Positions 32,697 to 41,240 of a DNA stretch of 60,199 nucleotides are shown piece after piece (positions within the stretch are counted from its first letter, which is position 1; every line of letters begins with the position of its first letter). The DNA comes from an uncultured Myxococcales bacterium (lineage in GTDB: Bacteria; Myxococcota_A; UBA9042): contig CAJBNH010000047.1 of the NCBI GenBank assembly GCA_903955385.1, positions 1-60,199 on the forward strand, written 5' to 3'. Position numbers and translations under genes: made by a program. A model generated the notes under the pieces. The model was not told the DNA's origin and did no database searches. It was given only the letters and a program-made list of their open reading frames with translations.

Positions 32697-33906
32697 ACAG
32701 GTGACTGGAGGGACGCGGCCCGGGTGTCTCGTCAGCTCCGCTTCTGCCAAGTCACGACAACTTCTTGGATTTCGGAAGTTTCTGAGTTTCGGCCCGCTGC
32801 GCCTTGTCGCCACCGCTCCAACGCGAGTGACCCGGCGGAGTTCGCGCGGCGCTTCTTCAATTCTTCGCCATGATTACCGAAGCTTTTGAGGTTCGGCGTC
32901 GGCCGTTGCCAGCGCATCCGGCACGCTGAGCGCTGTCGTTCCGCTCCAGACACGCGTCAGCGCCCATCACAACGCTCGACCGCTCCTTGTTGACGTTCTC
33001 GCAGCGGATCGCCGACTCGTCCGACGGCATCGAGGCCTGCGGGGCGTCAAACTTCTTGCCGACCGCCTGCTGCGTCATTTGGATGTAGCGGACCATGCAC
33101 GTGCCGTCCTTGCCCTTGGTGGCGACTGCAGTGTGAATGGTGCGCGACAGGATCACGCCCGTGAGATAGGCCCTCTCGTACTCGAACGCGTCGTCCACGA
33201 TGACCACCCGCAGCGGCACGTCGCCGAAGTCGTTCTTCGCGGCGGCCGCCTGCATCTGCTTCTGCAGCTTGGCATCCTTCATCGCCGCCTCAGGCATCCG
33301 CGCTGCGGTCCAGAAGCTCGACGCTCTTGGTCAGCGAGTCCTTGCGGAAAGTACCGGCTGAGACCAGCAGCTCTGAGGAAGCCTTCACCACCTCCTCACA
33401 GAAGCTGTTGATGTCTCCTGCCATTTCCGCGTGCTCGGTTTTGGTGCTGTCCACCCGCTTTTGCGACGTCGGCGTGGGCGCGGGCGAGGACAGTTTGGCG
33501 CGCACCCCCTCGGGATTGAGCTCCGCGAGCTTGCGGTGGATGGTGGAGCAACCGCTGGGGCTCTGGACGCAGTGTATTGAATCGCCTGACTCAAGGCGCT
33601 CAAAGGGCCGTCGCACTGGTCGCCCGTGGCCAGGCAGACATGGATAGCAGCCACTGCGGACTCCGCCATCCCCACGTTGGGACTCTGACGTGCCCAAGCC
33701 AGGTGTTTTGTCGTTGCGAAATGCCAACGGCGGACGCTCGGGAGCCAGGTCCCGGTCGCCGGCGATGCCTTTGTGTACCAGTCAGCCCCCCTTGCCGATG
33801 CCGCCCAATCGGAGTATCAGCGGGAGCCCGTGAACTGGACGCTCTCCTTTTGCAGGACTGGCGGGTAGTTCGTGCAAACACCCTGCAACGGCGTAGGTGG
33901 ACGTTC
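32697..33906. other. Stretch without an intact gene, lower GC, holding degraded coding remnants
   Basis: About 1.2 kb between the helicase and the CheB-CheR fusion carries no intact, recognisable gene. The part at 32740-32880 is clearly AT-richer than its surroundings. The minus-strand remnant at 32857-33727 is described separately. 33728-33906 shows no clear gene or promoter. Confidence 0.5.
32857..33727 (-). pseudogene. Frameshifted or fragmented hypothetical gene
   Basis: Two minus-strand frames meet here with an 8-base overlap. The upstream frame (33290-33727) ends KSVELLDRSADA and the downstream frame (32857-33297) starts MPEAAMKDAKLQKQMQ. The downstream piece looks protein-like through about residue 105: DVPLRVVIVDDAFEYERAYL, TGVILSRTIHTAVATKGKDG and CMVRYIQM. 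The end beyond CENV and the first 40 residues of the upstream piece look like junk. A third frame at about 33600-33675 also reads protein-like (AAIHVCLATGDQCDGPLSAL), so more than one shift may be present. I do not recognise the family. A genuine overlapping gene pair is the alternative. Confidence 0.4.
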
Positions 33907-36900
33907 ATGACCGCTCGCAAGCCCCCGCCTCCCTCCACAGGTGCCGACGCCTCCGCCGCAGAGACGCTTCCGCAGTCCGCGCTGCCGTTCCCCGTGGTCG
34001 GGATTGGCGCATCGGCCGGAGGTCTTGCCGCGTTTGAGGCGTTCTTCTCCGGCATGCCGCTCGACGTCGAGCCGGAGATGGCCTTTGTGCTCGTCCAGCA
34101 CCTGGCGCCCGACCACAAAAGCATGTTGAGCGAGATCATCCAGCGTTGTACGCGCATGCAGGTCGCCGAGGTGGAAGACGGCATGATCGTGCAGAAGAAC
34201 CGCGTCTACATCATTCCGCCCAACAGCGACATGTCGTTCTCCAATGGTCGTCTGCAGCTGCAACTGCCGATGGCATCTCGCGGCCTGCGCCTGCCGATCG
34301 ACCACTTCTTCCGCTCGCTTGCCCACGACCAGCGCGAACGCGCCATCGGCATCGTGCTGTCGGGAACCGGCAGCGACGGCTCGTTGGGGGTCCGCGCCAT
34401 CAAGGGCGAGGGCGGCATGGTGATGGCGCAGCGCCCCGACTCGACCGAACACAACGGCATGTTGCTGGCCGCGATCGCCAGCTGCTTGGTCGACTACGAG
34501 CTGCTGCCCGCCGAGATGCCGGCGCGGCTGACCGCCTACGTGAATCGCCTGTACGACCGAAGCCCAAGGGCCGAGTCTTTGGAATCCGAGACCGCCGAAG
34601 AGGGCTTGCGGGAGATCTTCATCCTGTTGCGCGATCAAAGCGGCCACGACTTTTCCCAATACAAGGGCGGGACCATCCTGCGTCGCATCGAGCGGCGCAT
34701 GGCCGTGCACCAGCTCAAAACGATGGACAGCTACGTCCATTTCCTGCGGCAGACTCCGGCCGAAGTGCACGCGCTGTTTCGCGATCTGCTGATCGGCGTG
34801 ACCAGCTTCTTTCGAGATGCGGAGGCGTTTCGGGCGCTCGAGGAACAGGTCATCCCGGCCCTGTTCGTCGGCAAGGCTCCGGGCTCTGTGATTCGGGTGT
34901 GGTCTACGGGCTGTTCCACGGGTGAGGAGGCCTATTCCGTCGCCATGCTGCTGCAAGAGCGACTGGAGACCTTGCGTCAGGGCTTCAAGGTGCAGGTCTT
35001 TGCCACCGACATCGACGGCCACGCGACTGCGACGGCCCGGGCAGGGGAGTATCCGGCCAGCAGCGTCGCCGATCTCTCCCCCGAAAGGCGCTCGCGCTTC
35101 TTCACGCCTGAGCAGGGCGGCGCGGTCTATCGCGTGCACAAGAGCCTGCGAGACCTGTTGGTGTTCTCTGAGCACGACCTGATCAAGGACCCACCGTTCT
35201 CGAAGCTCGACCTGATCTGCTGTCGCAACCTGTTGATCTACATGGGTGGTGAGCTGCAGAAGAAAGTCATCCCTCTCTTCCACTATGCCCTGGCGTCGAG
35301 TGGCTGGCTGTTCTTGGGCTCGTCCGAGACGATCGGCGACTTTACCGACCTGTTCTCGATTCGAGACCGCAAGTACAAGCAATACCAGCGGAAAGACTCA
35401 CTGCACAGCGCGCGCCGCCTGCCCGTGACCAGTCCCGTTGCGCCTGCCGCGACGACGGGATTTACCCCGTGGCCCTTGGCCAAGCGAACCAGACAGGGAG
35501 CGCCGCCGCTGCGCGAACTGACCGAGCAAACGCTGCTGAAGCTGGTGGCGCCCGCCGCCGTGTTGGTCAATGAGGGCGGTGACATCCTGTACCTGCACGG
35601 CCGCACCGGGCTCTATCTCGAGCCGTCGCCGGGTGAGGCGGGGGTCAACAACATCCTGAAGATGGCGCGCGAGGGCCTCCGACAGAAGCTGACCACGGCA
35701 CTGCGCGACGTCAAGGCGACCCTGACGGCCGTCCATGAGCGGAGTCTGCGGGTCAGAACGAACGGCGACTTCACCAAGGTCGACGTCAGCGTGTATCCGG
35801 TGCAGCCCACTGGCGAGACCGCGCGAAGCGTCTCGCTGTACCTCGTGGTGCTGCGCCAAGCGGAGAAGGTTGACCGCGCCTCGCCTCGAAAGGCGAGCGG
35901 TGGAGTGGTAGCCGACAAGCCAAGTGCGACCGCCGACGCCGACGAATCGCACGTCATGGCGCTCTTGATCGAATTGCAAAGCAAGGAAGAGTACTTGCAG
36001 GCGGCGAACGAGGAGCTCGAGACCTCCAACGAGGAGCTGCGGTCGGCAAGCGAAGAGATGCAGTCCGTCAACGAGGAGCTGCAGGCCACCAATGAAGAGC
36101 TCGAAACCTCAAAGGAAGAGACGCAATCGGTCAACGAAGAGCTGACGACCGTCAACGCCGAGCTGCAGACCAAAGTGGCCGAGCTGTCGCTGTCGAACAA
36201 CGACATGAACAACCTGCTGGCCGGAACGGGCGTGGGCACGGTGTTCGTCGATCACCAGCTGCGCATTCTTCGCGTTACCCCTGCCGCTGCTGAGATTCTC
36301 AACTTGATCCGCGGCGACATCGGACGGCCGATCGGTCACGTGGTGTCGAATCTGGTCGGCTACTACCGGCTGATGGCGGACACGCGGGCCGTTCTGGCCA
36401 GCCTGGTGCCGAAGGAGATCGAGGTCCAAACCACCGCGGGAACCTGGTTCTCGATGCGGATCCGCCCCTACCGCACGCTGGAGAACGTGATTCAGGGCGC
36501 CGTCATCTTCTTCATCGACGTCACCGAACAAAAGTTGGCCCGCGACACCCTGCGCGAGGCCGAGGATCTGCGCCGCTTTGCCGTGGTGGTGCGCGATTCC
36601 GGCGACGCGATCGTGCTGCAGGATCTGGCAGGGCGCATCCTGGCCTGGAACCCGACGGCCACCCGCCTGTACGGCTGGACTGAGGCCGAGGCGCTGACCA
36701 TGAACATCCAGGAGGTGCTGCCGGAAGACAGGCGCGACGAGGAGTTGGCCGTCGTGCGCCGACTGGTCAAGACGGACGTGCTGGCACCCTATCGCGGTCA
36801 GCGGCTGGCCAAGAACGGTGCGGTCGTCGACGTGTGGCTGACGGCAACCGCGCTGGTCGATGCCAATGGCAAGCCTTACGCCATTGCAACTACCGAACGA

Positions 36901-36912
36901 CTGGGGGGCTAA
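33907..36912 (+). CDS. CheB-CheR-coiled coil-PAS-PAS fusion protein (no kinase domain)
   Basis: 1001 aa from ATG 33907. CheB methylesterase (about 28-205) keeps its catalytic Ser (GIGASAGGL), His (LVQHLAPDHKSML) and Asp (LSGTGSDGSLG). CheR methyltransferase (about 228-495) has FRDLLIGVTSFFRD, the SAM motif VWSTGCSTGEEAYSVA, ATDIDGHA and the CRNLLIYM motif. A coiled coil (about 684-765) made of repeated NEELETSNEEL steps follows, then two PAS domains (about 766-880 and 881-1001). Many CheB/R-PAS fusions continue into a histidine kinase; this one stops with a TAA after the second PAS. The CheB part lacks a receiver domain. It may adjust methylation of chemoreceptors or other sensors in response to PAS ligand. 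No other che genes are near. Confidence 0.9.
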   Translation: MTARKPPPPSTGADASAAETLPQSALPFPVVGIGASAGGLAAFEAFFSGMPLDVEPEMAFVLVQHLAPDHKSMLSEIIQRCTRMQVAEVEDGMIVQKNRVYIIPPNSDMSFSNGRLQLQLPMASRGLRLPIDHFFRSLAHDQRERAIGIVLSGTGSDGSLGVRAIKGEGGMVMAQRPDSTEHNGMLLAAIASCLVDYELLPAEMPARLTAYVNRLYDRSPRAESLESETAEEGLREIFILLRDQSGHDFSQYKGGTILRRIERRMAVHQLKTMDSYVHFLRQTPAEVHALFRDLLIGVTSFFRDAEAFRALEEQVIPALFVGKAPGSVIRVWSTGCSTGEEAYSVAMLLQERLETLRQGFKVQVFATDIDGHATATARAGEYPASSVADLSPERRSRFFTPEQGGAVYRVHKSLRDLLVFSEHDLIKDPPFSKLDLICCRNLLIYMGGELQKKVIPLFHYALASSGWLFLGSSETIGDFTDLFSIRDRKYKQYQRKDSLHSARRLPVTSPVAPAATTGFTPWPLAKRTRQGAPPLRELTEQTLLKLVAPAAVLVNEGGDILYLHGRTGLYLEPSPGEAGVNNILKMAREGLRQKLTTALRDVKATLTAVHERSLRVRTNGDFTKVDVSVYPVQPTGETARSVSLYLVVLRQAEKVDRASPRKASGGVVADKPSATADADESHVMALLIELQSKEEYLQAANEELETSNEELRSASEEMQSVNEELQATNEELETSKEETQSVNEELTTVNAELQTKVAELSLSNNDMNNLLAGTGVGTVFVDHQLRILRVTPAAAEILNLIRGDIGRPIGHVVSNLVGYYRLMADTRAVLASLVPKEIEVQTTAGTWFSMRIRPYRTLENVIQGAVIFFIDVTEQKLARDTLREAEDLRRFAVVVRDSGDAIVLQDLAGRILAWNPTATRLYGWTEAEALTMNIQEVLPEDRRDEELAVVRRLVKTDVLAPYRGQRLAKNGAVVDVWLTATALVDANGKPYAIATTERLGG

Positions 36913-36922
36913 CCGCCCCGAC

Positions 36923-37315
36923 CTAGCGACGAAACCGCTCCAACACCGCCTGCGGTGGCATCCCCACGTAGTACCCCTGCACGCGCCCCGCGCCGACCTC
37001 GACGACCGTCGGCGTGGCCATGACGCCCAGCGCCTGCGCCACTGCGAGATCGCGGCTCACATCGACCAGCAGCACCGCCGGATTGGTGTCTGCGAGCTCG
37101 CGGATGCGCGGGGTCAGCGGCCGACAGGCGGCGCAATTCGGACCGAAGAAGTACAGCAGCGCCCCGTCCAAGTCTGCGACCTTGCGACCGATCTCACCCG
37201 GCAGCTTGGGTACCGGCTTGCCGCGAAAGCCACGTGCCCGCAGCCGCACACCCAGCTGCATCAGCAACACGACGCCCAGCAGCCCCAACAACACGAGCGC
37301 AATGACCTTGACCAT
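36923..37315 (-). CDS. Membrane-anchored thioredoxin-like protein
   Basis: 130 aa from ATG 37315. An N-terminal hydrophobic helix (about 3-22) serves as signal anchor and is followed by basic residues and a compact thioredoxin fold: ALLYFFGPNCAACRPLTPRI (CAAC active site), VLLVDVSRDLAVAQALGVMA and the cis-Pro segment TPTVVEVGAG. The order and length agree with thioredoxin domains of about 100 aa. The topology places the domain on the periplasmic or outer face, where it could reduce or isomerise disulphides. Convergent with the CheB-CheR gene (10-base gap). The gene sits downstream of a LysE-type exporter on the same strand after 114 bases. Confidence 0.75.
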   Translation of the reverse strand: MVKVIALVLLGLLGVVLLMQLGVRLRARGFRGKPVPKLPGEIGRKVADLDGALLYFFGPNCAACRPLTPRIRELADTNPAVLLVDVSRDLAVAQALGVMATPTVVEVGAGRVQGYYVGMPPQAVLERFRR

Positions 37316-37391
37316 GGGAACCTGCCTGAACCGCAACAGGTGCGACGTGAGCGTAAGAGCCGCGACAGCTGCGGAAGGATTCGGCAGCCGC

Positions 37392-37411
37392 CACCGGGGC
37401 GTGACCCGGTG
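37392..37411 (-). terminator. Hairpin downstream of the LysE-family gene
   Basis: CACCGGG (37392-37398) and CCCGGTG (37405-37411) enclose GCGTGA, making a GC-rich 7-bp stem 18 bases after the stop of the LysE-type gene. No T-run follows on the minus strand, so it is not a textbook intrinsic terminator; an mRNA 3' stabiliser is equally possible. Confidence 0.25.
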
Positions 37412-37429
37412 AGGGAGTCGGGGCGACCG

Positions 37430-38074
37430 TCAGCCCCAGACCCGGACCAGCGCCCCGACGGAACTGACCGCCACCATACCACCGGCGAAGACCAACACCG
37501 TGCCCAAAATCGGCAGCAAGCGCTGGAACTTGCGCGCTCCGATACCACCCGCCAGCCGCCGAATCGTCGCCAGCATCACGGTGAACCAGCAGAGGATGCC
37601 GAGACAGGCCGCAGCGGCGAACGGCACCACGCCGTTGGGCGTCAGGACAGCAAAGCCCGTCGAGGCAAGCGTCGCCGTCGCCGCGGTCCAGGTCGCGATC
37701 AGTGTCGGGTTCAGCGCCGTGATCCAAAACCCGAGCAGGAATCCGCGGGTCTTGCGCCCGGTCGGCACGGGTTGGGGCGAATGCGGGTCCGGCCGATACC
37801 GCAGGAAGGCGACGCCCAGCGCCAGCAATACGCCACCTGCGACCAGCCGCGACGCCGGGTCGAGCCACGGATGCGCGGCCAGCAGCGCGCCCACCCCCCA
37901 GAAGGCCAGCGCGGCGTAGATCGACTCGGCCAATGCGGCCCCGACGGCGATGGCCAGCCCCTCGCGGTAGCGCGCATCCAGCGCCCGGCCCAGCACCAGC
38001 GCAGAGATCGGTCCCGCGACCGGGATGGACCCGACGAAGCCGAACAGGAAACCGATCAAGAGGATAGCGATCAC
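37430..38074 (-). CDS. LysE/RhtB-family amino-acid exporter
   Basis: 214 aa from GTG 38074. Six hydrophobic segments, starting with MIAILLIGFLFGFVGSIPVA (residues 1-20), then the GPISALVLGRALDARYREGL segment that matches the LysE/RhtB N-terminal motif, and later FLLGFWITALNPTLIATWTA with the conserved NP. Family members export lysine, homoserine, threonine or related compounds by proton antiport; substrate is not predictable here. The upstream GGAG is 12 bases from the start, rather far, so translation may be weak or the start slightly different. The thioredoxin-like gene follows on the same strand. Confidence 0.8.
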   Translation of the reverse strand: MIAILLIGFLFGFVGSIPVAGPISALVLGRALDARYREGLAIAVGAALAESIYAALAFWGVGALLAAHPWLDPASRLVAGGVLLALGVAFLRYRPDPHSPQPVPTGRKTRGFLLGFWITALNPTLIATWTAATATLASTGFAVLTPNGVVPFAAAACLGILCWFTVMLATIRRLAGGIGARKFQRLLPILGTVLVFAGGMVAVSSVGALVRVWG

Positions 38075-38279
38075 GGCTGGCGCGAGCTCCGGATGTCGAT
38101 GGACGGTCAGGACTGGGAGAATAGGCCAATCGTGGCGCAGTGTCGTGGTCGTGGGTGTTCGAGGTGAGACTGCTCTCGAGACCGGTCCCGAGACCGCCGA
38201 GGCTGCACCGGGGATTCGACGGTTTGCAGGGATTGTCCGGGGTTGCGCCGCAGCACATCTGGCACGTGTCCTGCAACCC

Positions 38280-38309
38280 TTGCCGACGGACCCTTGCCGA
38301 CCCTACCCT
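38280..38309 (+). promoter_or_regulatory. Candidate topB promoter with a 12-bp tandem repeat
   Basis: TTGCCG (38280-38285) and TACCCT (38304-38309) with an 18-base spacer, 32 bases before the GTG at 38342. ACCCTTGCCGAC occurs twice, at 38276-38287 and 38290-38301, overlapping this element. Confidence 0.3.
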
Positions 38310-38341
38310 CGGCGCCGCTTGTCGCCCTCACGGAGTCCCAC

Positions 38342-40738
38342 GTGCGTCTGGTCATCGCCGAAAAGCCCTCGATGGGACGCGCCATTGCCACCGCGCTGGG
38401 GGTCAAGGGCACGGGACGGCACCACTTGGGCGGCGGCGAGCTGGTCATCACCTGGTGCGTGGGCCATCTGGTCGAAGCGATGGGTCCCGAGGCCTACGAC
38501 CCCGGACTGAAGCGCTGGACCCTTGCGACTTTGCCCTTTCTTCCCGAGACCTTTCGCTACGAGCCGATCGCTTCGTCGCTGGACCAGTGGCAGGAAGTGC
38601 GGCAGTGGCTGCAGCACCCCGACGTGACCGAGGTGGTCAACGCGACGGACGCCGGGCGCGAGGGGCAGCTGATCTTCCACCTGGCCTATGCGCTGGCCGA
38701 GTGCAGCAAGCCTGTGAAACGACTGTGGACTTCCAGCCTGACCGACGCGGCGATTCTGGACGCGTGGAAGGCGATGAAGCCCGAGTCGGCCTATCAGGGG
38801 CTGACGGATGCGGCGCGCTGCCGGCAGGAAGCGGACTGGATGGTCGGTCTGAACTGCACGCGCGCGCAGACGCTGATGGCGCGCGCGGTGGGCCTCGAGG
38901 GCGTGTTCTCGATCGGCCGGGTGCAGACGCCCACGCTGGCGATGCTGGTGCAGCGCGAGCTGGAGATCCGCGACTTCGTGCCGAAAGATTTTTGGACGGT
39001 GCTGGCGACCTTCCGCGCCGAAGCGGGCGATTACGAGGGCAAGTGGTACCGAACGGCAGAGGGCAAGGAGATCGATCGTCTGGACACCGAAGCTGAGGCG
39101 CGCGCGATCGTCGACCGCGTGCAGGGCCGCCCGGCACTGGTGCACACGGTTGCAGCCAAGGACGAACGCAAGCGCCCCGAGCTGTTGTACGACCTGACGG
39201 CCCTGCAGAAAGAGGCGAACAAGCGGTTCGGGTTGACCGCAGAGAAGACTTTGGAGATCGCGCAGAAGCTGTATGAATCCAAGCTGATCTCGTACCCCAG
39301 AACCAACTCTCGCCACCTGACCGAGGCCGATGCCGCCAAGGCGCCGCAGTGGCTGCAAGCGCTCGCCGACGGCCAGAACGGCAAGTACGCCGGTTTTGCC
39401 GCCGAAGTCCGGGCCATGGGCACCCCGAAGCTGGGCAAGCGGTTCGTGGACGACAAGGAGGTCGAGGACCACTCGGCGCTCGTGCCGACCGAGAAGTCGG
39501 CGCAAGGGCTGATGGGCGACGAGGCGGCGGTCTACGACCTGATCGCCCGGCGGCTGCTGGCGGCGTGGTTTCCGGATCGGGTCGAGGCCAAGACGACCGT
39601 GGTCACGCGAGTGGCGGTCGAAAACCCCAAGGGAGTCGAGACCTTCAAGAGTCTGGGCACCGTCGTCAAGGACTTGGGCTGGACGCGCGTGGACCCGCCG
39701 GCCTCAGGAGGCAAGGAAGGCAAGCCCGACGCCGCACTGCCGCTGGTGAAGAAGGGCGAGCCGGTCGAGACGCTGACGGTGGGCCCCAAGGCAGGCAAGA
39801 CCTCGCCCCCCAAGCCGATGACCGAGGGCGATCTCTTGGGCTCGATGCAGACAGCCGGCCGCGATCTGGACGACGAGTCGTTGCGCGGCGCGATGAAGGA
39901 CTGCGGTCTGGGGACACCAGCAACTCGCGCCAACATCATCGAAACGTTGATCAAGCGGCAGTACGTCGAGCGCAAGACCGAGCGCAAGAACACCATGTTG
40001 CGCCCGACGGAGAAGGGCATTGCCCTCATCCGCAGCATCGAGGTCGACGCCTTGAAGTCGCCGCTGCTGACCGGGCAGTGGGAAGCGGCGATGGAACGGA
40101 TCCGCCGCGGCGAGCACCAGCGCGACAAGTTTATGACCGAGGTTCGCGACTTTGTTCGTGATCTGGTGGTCCGCATCCAAGCCAAGCCCCCCGACCTCGA
40201 GCGGATCGACCTCGGCTCGTCGCCGACCAGCTCGCAGCGCATGGGCGACTGTCCCCGCTGCAAGCGACCGCTGATCCTGCACCGTGCACACAGCCCCGCG
40301 TGGGTCCGCTGCAGCGGCGTCGGCCCCCACTTCTGCGGCTTCTCCTACGAGACCACGGACGATGGAACCCCCAGCAGCTCCTGTCGATTCTGCAACGGTC
40401 CGGTCCGCACCAGCCCCCACCATGCACCTGAGTGCCTGACCTGCGGCCGCCCCCAGAACGACGCCCCGCAAGCCGACCGCCCGGCCGCCCCACCGCTGGT
40501 CAAGTGCGAGCGCTGCAAGGCCGTCCTGCGTCAGCTTTGGAGCGCCAAGAAGACCCGCTGGTACCAGCGCTGCGACGCCTGCGACACGTGGAACGACCCA
40601 CCCGACCCCGGCAAGCTGCCGCCTGAGCCCGCAGTCGAGCCGTGCAAGTGCGGGCACGCGATGATGGTGCTGTGGAGCGCAAAGAAATCGCGGTGGTACC
40701 TGTTGTGCGCAAAGTGCGGCGAGTGGAAATACCCCTGA
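38342..40738 (+). CDS. topB: DNA topoisomerase III with four C-terminal zinc-ribbon-like modules
   Basis: 798 aa from GTG 38342, preceded by CGGAG six bases upstream; the frame starts exactly at the Toprim strand (MRLVIAEKPSMG). The Toprim domain holds AEKPS and DAGREGQLI. The catalytic Tyr318 is in LISYPRTNSRHL. The type IA core continues to about residue 620, with FSIGRVQTPTLAM and GTPATRANIIE. From about 635 come four Cys4 modules: CPRC, CRFC...CLTC, CERC...CDAC and CKCG...CAKC. Two of them share the spacer LWSAKKTRWYQRC/LWSAKKSRWYLLC, an internal duplication. TopB decatenates single-stranded regions and resolves replication or recombination intermediates. E. coli TopB (653 aa) has a different, mostly Cys-poor C-terminus. 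Confidence 0.93.
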   Translation: MRLVIAEKPSMGRAIATALGVKGTGRHHLGGGELVITWCVGHLVEAMGPEAYDPGLKRWTLATLPFLPETFRYEPIASSLDQWQEVRQWLQHPDVTEVVNATDAGREGQLIFHLAYALAECSKPVKRLWTSSLTDAAILDAWKAMKPESAYQGLTDAARCRQEADWMVGLNCTRAQTLMARAVGLEGVFSIGRVQTPTLAMLVQRELEIRDFVPKDFWTVLATFRAEAGDYEGKWYRTAEGKEIDRLDTEAEARAIVDRVQGRPALVHTVAAKDERKRPELLYDLTALQKEANKRFGLTAEKTLEIAQKLYESKLISYPRTNSRHLTEADAAKAPQWLQALADGQNGKYAGFAAEVRAMGTPKLGKRFVDDKEVEDHSALVPTEKSAQGLMGDEAAVYDLIARRLLAAWFPDRVEAKTTVVTRVAVENPKGVETFKSLGTVVKDLGWTRVDPPASGGKEGKPDAALPLVKKGEPVETLTVGPKAGKTSPPKPMTEGDLLGSMQTAGRDLDDESLRGAMKDCGLGTPATRANIIETLIKRQYVERKTERKNTMLRPTEKGIALIRSIEVDALKSPLLTGQWEAAMERIRRGEHQRDKFMTEVRDFVRDLVVRIQAKPPDLERIDLGSSPTSSQRMGDCPRCKRPLILHRAHSPAWVRCSGVGPHFCGFSYETTDDGTPSSSCRFCNGPVRTSPHHAPECLTCGRPQNDAPQADRPAAPPLVKCERCKAVLRQLWSAKKTRWYQRCDACDTWNDPPDPGKLPPEPAVEPCKCGHAMMVLWSAKKSRWYLLCAKCGEWKYP

Positions 40739-40864
40739 CCCGGTTGGCGTTGCATCTTCGTGTGCTGCGCAAGCCTTCGCGACCGTCCCGGGGTTGCCGC
40801 GACCCGGCGGTTCCGCTACATGGGGACATCGCGCAACGCCGCGCCGCCGATCAGGAGTCCGCCG

Positions 40865-41218
40865 ATGCCGCTCGCCACCTTCCTTCGCCTGTTCTCGGCT
40901 GGCCCTCTGCTGCTGATGCTGCTGGTTGCCTGCGAGCCCGCCCGCCAATCGCCTGAGCTGGCGTGCACCAAGAACGCGCAGTGCCCGGCCGACGGCAACC
41001 ACTACTGCAACCTGAAGACTTCCTTGTGCGAGGCGTGCGACGGCCTGTGCCCCAGCCAGATCGTGCCAGACGTGACGACGACCGACACCCAGGACGCGTT
41101 GGACTCCACGGCCGACACCACCACCGACGCGGCAACCGACACGGCCGCTGACGCCGACGATGCCGCTGGCACGGATGCTGAGGCTGATCTGGCCGACGAC
41201 ACGACCGCGACCCGCTAG
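40865..41218 (+). CDS. Small lipoprotein with Cys-rich knot and Asp/Thr-rich tail
   Basis: 117 aa from ATG 40865, with AGGAG eight bases upstream. Lipobox LLVAC (Cys23). A compact module with six Cys follows: CTKNAQCPADGNHYC, then C...CEACDGLC, similar to the 'CxxDxDC' disulphide knots found in surface lipoproteins of myxobacteria-like organisms. The last 60 residues are low-complexity DTTTDAATDTAADADDA-type sequence. Unlike the other acidic lipoproteins here, the low-complexity part comes at the end, as though a downstream domain had been lost or never existed. No known function. Confidence 0.6.
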   Translation: MPLATFLRLFSAGPLLLMLLVACEPARQSPELACTKNAQCPADGNHYCNLKTSLCEACDGLCPSQIVPDVTTTDTQDALDSTADTTTDAATDTAADADDAAGTDAEADLADDTTATR

Positions 41219-41240
41219 CCGCCGCCCGAGGAGGCCCGCC

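Noticed and set aside
37421-37436. GGGGC...GCCCC hairpin at the LysE stop codon
   Set aside because: It overlaps the coding end and has a long loop; the hairpin at 37392-37411 is a better candidate.
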